Part shown: positions 62,471-64,000 of the stretch, one piece after another
How the letters are laid out: the number at the start of each line of letters is the position of its first letter
How positions within the stretch are numbered: the first letter of the stretch is position 1
Assembly: GCF_028610675.1 (NCBI RefSeq)
Contig: NZ_JAQQWS010000012.1
Location: 1-64,000 of the forward strand
Length of the DNA stretch: 64,000 nt
Direction: 5' to 3'
DNA from: Alkalihalobacillus pseudalcaliphilus
GTDB taxonomy: Bacteria; Bacillota; Bacilli; Bacillales; Bacillaceae_D
Position numbers and translations under genes: made by a program
Notes under the pieces: generated by a model
Databases searched by the model: none
Told to the model about the DNA's origin: nothing
What the model saw: only the letters and a program-made list of their open reading frames with translations

Positions 62471-63208
62471 ATGAGAAAAATCGTGTTAATAGGCGGAAGT
62501 GGAACAGTCGGTTCGATTCTTGCAACTGGTTTAAAGCAAGTGGGTTATTCGGTATTTAATATGGATAAAAAACCTCCAAGTTCAGAACAATGCTGCCCAT
62601 TTATTGAAGTAGATGCAACTAATTACCAACAACTATTAGAACGAATTCCTGCTGAGACTGATACGATCATTAACCTTCTAAAAGTAGATGCAGCTAGCGG
62701 TGTTGAAAGCATAACTCGTTTTCAGCAATTATCGGACATATTTTTCCATGCCAGCTATTATATTCTTATGGCAGCAAGAGAAAATAGGGTTAGACGTGTG
62801 GTATTTGCCAGTAGTAATCATGTGACAGATGGTTATGAAAAAGATGGATATTCTTTATTAAATAGAGAGATCCATACGGAAGATCTCCCCAAAACGAATA
62901 GTTTATATGGGATATTGAAATTTGCCTCTGAACAGGCTGGACGTCTTTTTGCACAAGAGGGAACATTATCGGTTATTAATATAAGGATTGCTTCTGTACC
63001 AGCCAAGAGTCAGCAAGCTGTCAAGGACAGGCTGAATCGTACGATGTTAACCGATGATGACTTAATTGAACTTATGAAATGCGCGATCGAAACAACACAG
63101 GACTATGGTACTTATTATGGTGTTTCTAATCACCTCCACAAACCTTGGAGTACATGGAATGCTCATATTGAGCTAGGTTTTACATCTAAGCAAAGGAATC
63201 TGGATTAA
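62471..63208 (+). CDS. NAD-dependent uronate-dehydrogenase-like SDR
   Basis: A 245-aa extended-type SDR. It has the Rossmann motif GGSGTVGS (about residues 8-15), the catalytic YGILK in NSLYGILKFASEQAGRLFA, and the C-terminal YYGVSNHLHKPWSTWNAHIELGF, as in uronate dehydrogenases that oxidise glucuronate or galacturonate to the aldaric acid lactone. Placement in the uronate cluster agrees. Function of this copy is inferred from family resemblance; a related sugar epimerase or dehydrogenase is the alternative. Confidence 0.72.
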   Translation: MRKIVLIGGSGTVGSILATGLKQVGYSVFNMDKKPPSSEQCCPFIEVDATNYQQLLERIPAETDTIINLLKVDAASGVESITRFQQLSDIFFHASYYILMAARENRVRRVVFASSNHVTDGYEKDGYSLLNREIHTEDLPKTNSLYGILKFASEQAGRLFAQEGTLSVINIRIASVPAKSQQAVKDRLNRTMLTDDDLIELMKCAIETTQDYGTYYGVSNHLHKPWSTWNAHIELGFTSKQRNLD

Positions 63209-63448
63209 GATGAAGAGCTATTATTAAATCATTTGCAAAAAAAGAGGGATTTCAGTGTAAAGTGTCGAATAGTCATTTTTGAAGATTATCAAACTTGATT
63301 TTTGTTATAAAAATAGAAGGTTTAATAAGATTTATATAAAAAATAAAAGAAGAAGCTTATAAACGATAAAATTAAAGCGGTTACATGATGGGTTATGGAA
63401 TATGTTTGTACACTTCTAGAGATGAATGGGGATTGAGAGGTGAGGGTT

Positions 63449-64000
63449 GTGCATCGAAGTTTATGGGTAAGACTTTTGATTTATGGAGGGATTTTAGGAT
63501 CGGTACCTGTAATTATTGTTGGTATTTTTGCCTATGTTCAATCAGCTTCACAAGCCGAACAGCGTGTTGTCAATGAAAAACGAGAAATAATCCGGCAGAT
63601 AGAATCTAATATTGAGCAAGTTTTAACAACTGTTCATCATTCTATCAATAGTACGGTAGACACTCCAACCATGGATTTAGCTCTAAGACGACCTATTGTT
63701 GCGGAGGATTTTGTTGTTTATCGAGAATTACGCAGTGAACTAGTGAAGCTTCAATCAGTTGATACAAAGGTTGAAGAAGTGATGGTCATTAACAAAGACC
63801 AAAACTGGATTTCTACAAATATAGGATTGAGCAGGTTTGACGAACACCCAGATTACGAACGTTATATGGCCTTTTTTGAATTGCCATATAATACATCATG
63901 GCAACTTCTGGATGCTAGTTCGTTTGATGAAAAAATTATTCGTCGAAATTGTGAATATAGTATAAGTCTAATAAAAAAAATGCCAACCAGAATGACAGAA
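63449..64000 (+). CDS. Membrane sensor/regulator, N-terminal part (runs off the window)
   Basis: An uninterrupted frame of 184 codons reaches the window end. It starts at GTG, with GAGGTGA seven bases upstream. The protein begins MHRSLWVRLLIYGGILGSVP, one membrane helix (about residues 8-32), then an extracellular helical and mixed domain (EQRVVNEKREIIRQIESNIE ... VEEVMVINKDQNWIST). This is the layout of AraC-type membrane regulators (YtdP/YesS-like) or YesM-like sensor kinases near carbohydrate loci. The output domain is not in view. Confidence 0.75.
   Translation, partial: MHRSLWVRLLIYGGILGSVPVIIVGIFAYVQSASQAEQRVVNEKREIIRQIESNIEQVLTTVHHSINSTVDTPTMDLALRRPIVAEDFVVYRELRSELVKLQSVDTKVEEVMVINKDQNWISTNIGLSRFDEHPDYERYMAFFELPYNTSWQLLDASSFDEKIIRRNCEYSISLIKKMPTRMTE

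Overview
The window looks like the chromosome of a low-GC, spore-former-type Bacillaceae, probably of the alkaliphilic Bacillus group. The evidence is the conserved B. subtilis ydi gene order (thiL-tsaE-tsaB-rimI-tsaD ... ydiF ... rex-tatA-tatC ... ydiK-ydiL-groES-groEL), strong AGGAGG ribosome-binding sites, many hairpin-plus-T terminators and a CIRCE element. No species can be named from the sequence alone.

Layout. 1-1140: the 3' tip of a 23S rRNA gene, a 5S rRNA gene, and a 255-bp tandem repeat built from the 5S 3' end and its terminator. 1229-7836: a leftward beta-glucoside operon (lipoprotein binding protein, two ABC permeases, LacI regulator, GH1 glycosidase, DUF624 protein) with two LacI-type operators around its promoter. 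8111-14493: miscellaneous small genes, a lysE-type exporter broken by one stop codon, and a MutS2-like protein without a Smr domain. 15336-18894: a three-gene cassette of secreted 132-aa protein, FtsX-like permease and ABC ATPase, resembling bacteriocin or peptide-export loci but with an unrecognised secreted component. 19008-27402: acetyltransferase, pyroglutamyl peptidase, MFS transporter, HepT/MntA toxin-antitoxin pair, PepF and MgtC. 27598-28148: an orphan 5S rRNA gene with its own promoter, then initiator tRNA-Met.

28427-54628: the ydi block. ThiL makes thiamine diphosphate; TsaE, TsaB and TsaD make the t6A tRNA modification. A DnaA-box cluster lies between tsaD and ydiF. Rex, TatA and TatC follow. 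Between tatC and ydiK about 11 kb of extra material is inserted: a truncated group II intron, two arrays of one 51-bp minisatellite, a DoxX gene preceded by Rex-type operators, two MFS transporters and a 1473-aa secreted subtilisin-like protease. groES-groEL close the block.

56825-63208: a uronate catabolic cluster. A DeoR-type regulator with two matching operator candidates precedes kduD, kdgK, kdgA, kduI, uxaC and a uronate-dehydrogenase-like gene. Together KduI, KduD, KdgK and KdgA turn unsaturated uronate products into pyruvate and glyceraldehyde 3-phosphate. The window ends inside a membrane-anchored sensor or regulator.

Scattered between genes are copies of a MITE-like element of about 150-320 bp with ATGAAAGT/ACTTTCAT ends. 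The most distinctive signals are the 51-bp arrays, the rRNA- and tRNA-derived tandem repeats, the DnaA-box cluster, the Rex operators at doxX, and the secreted-protein/FtsX/ABC cassette.
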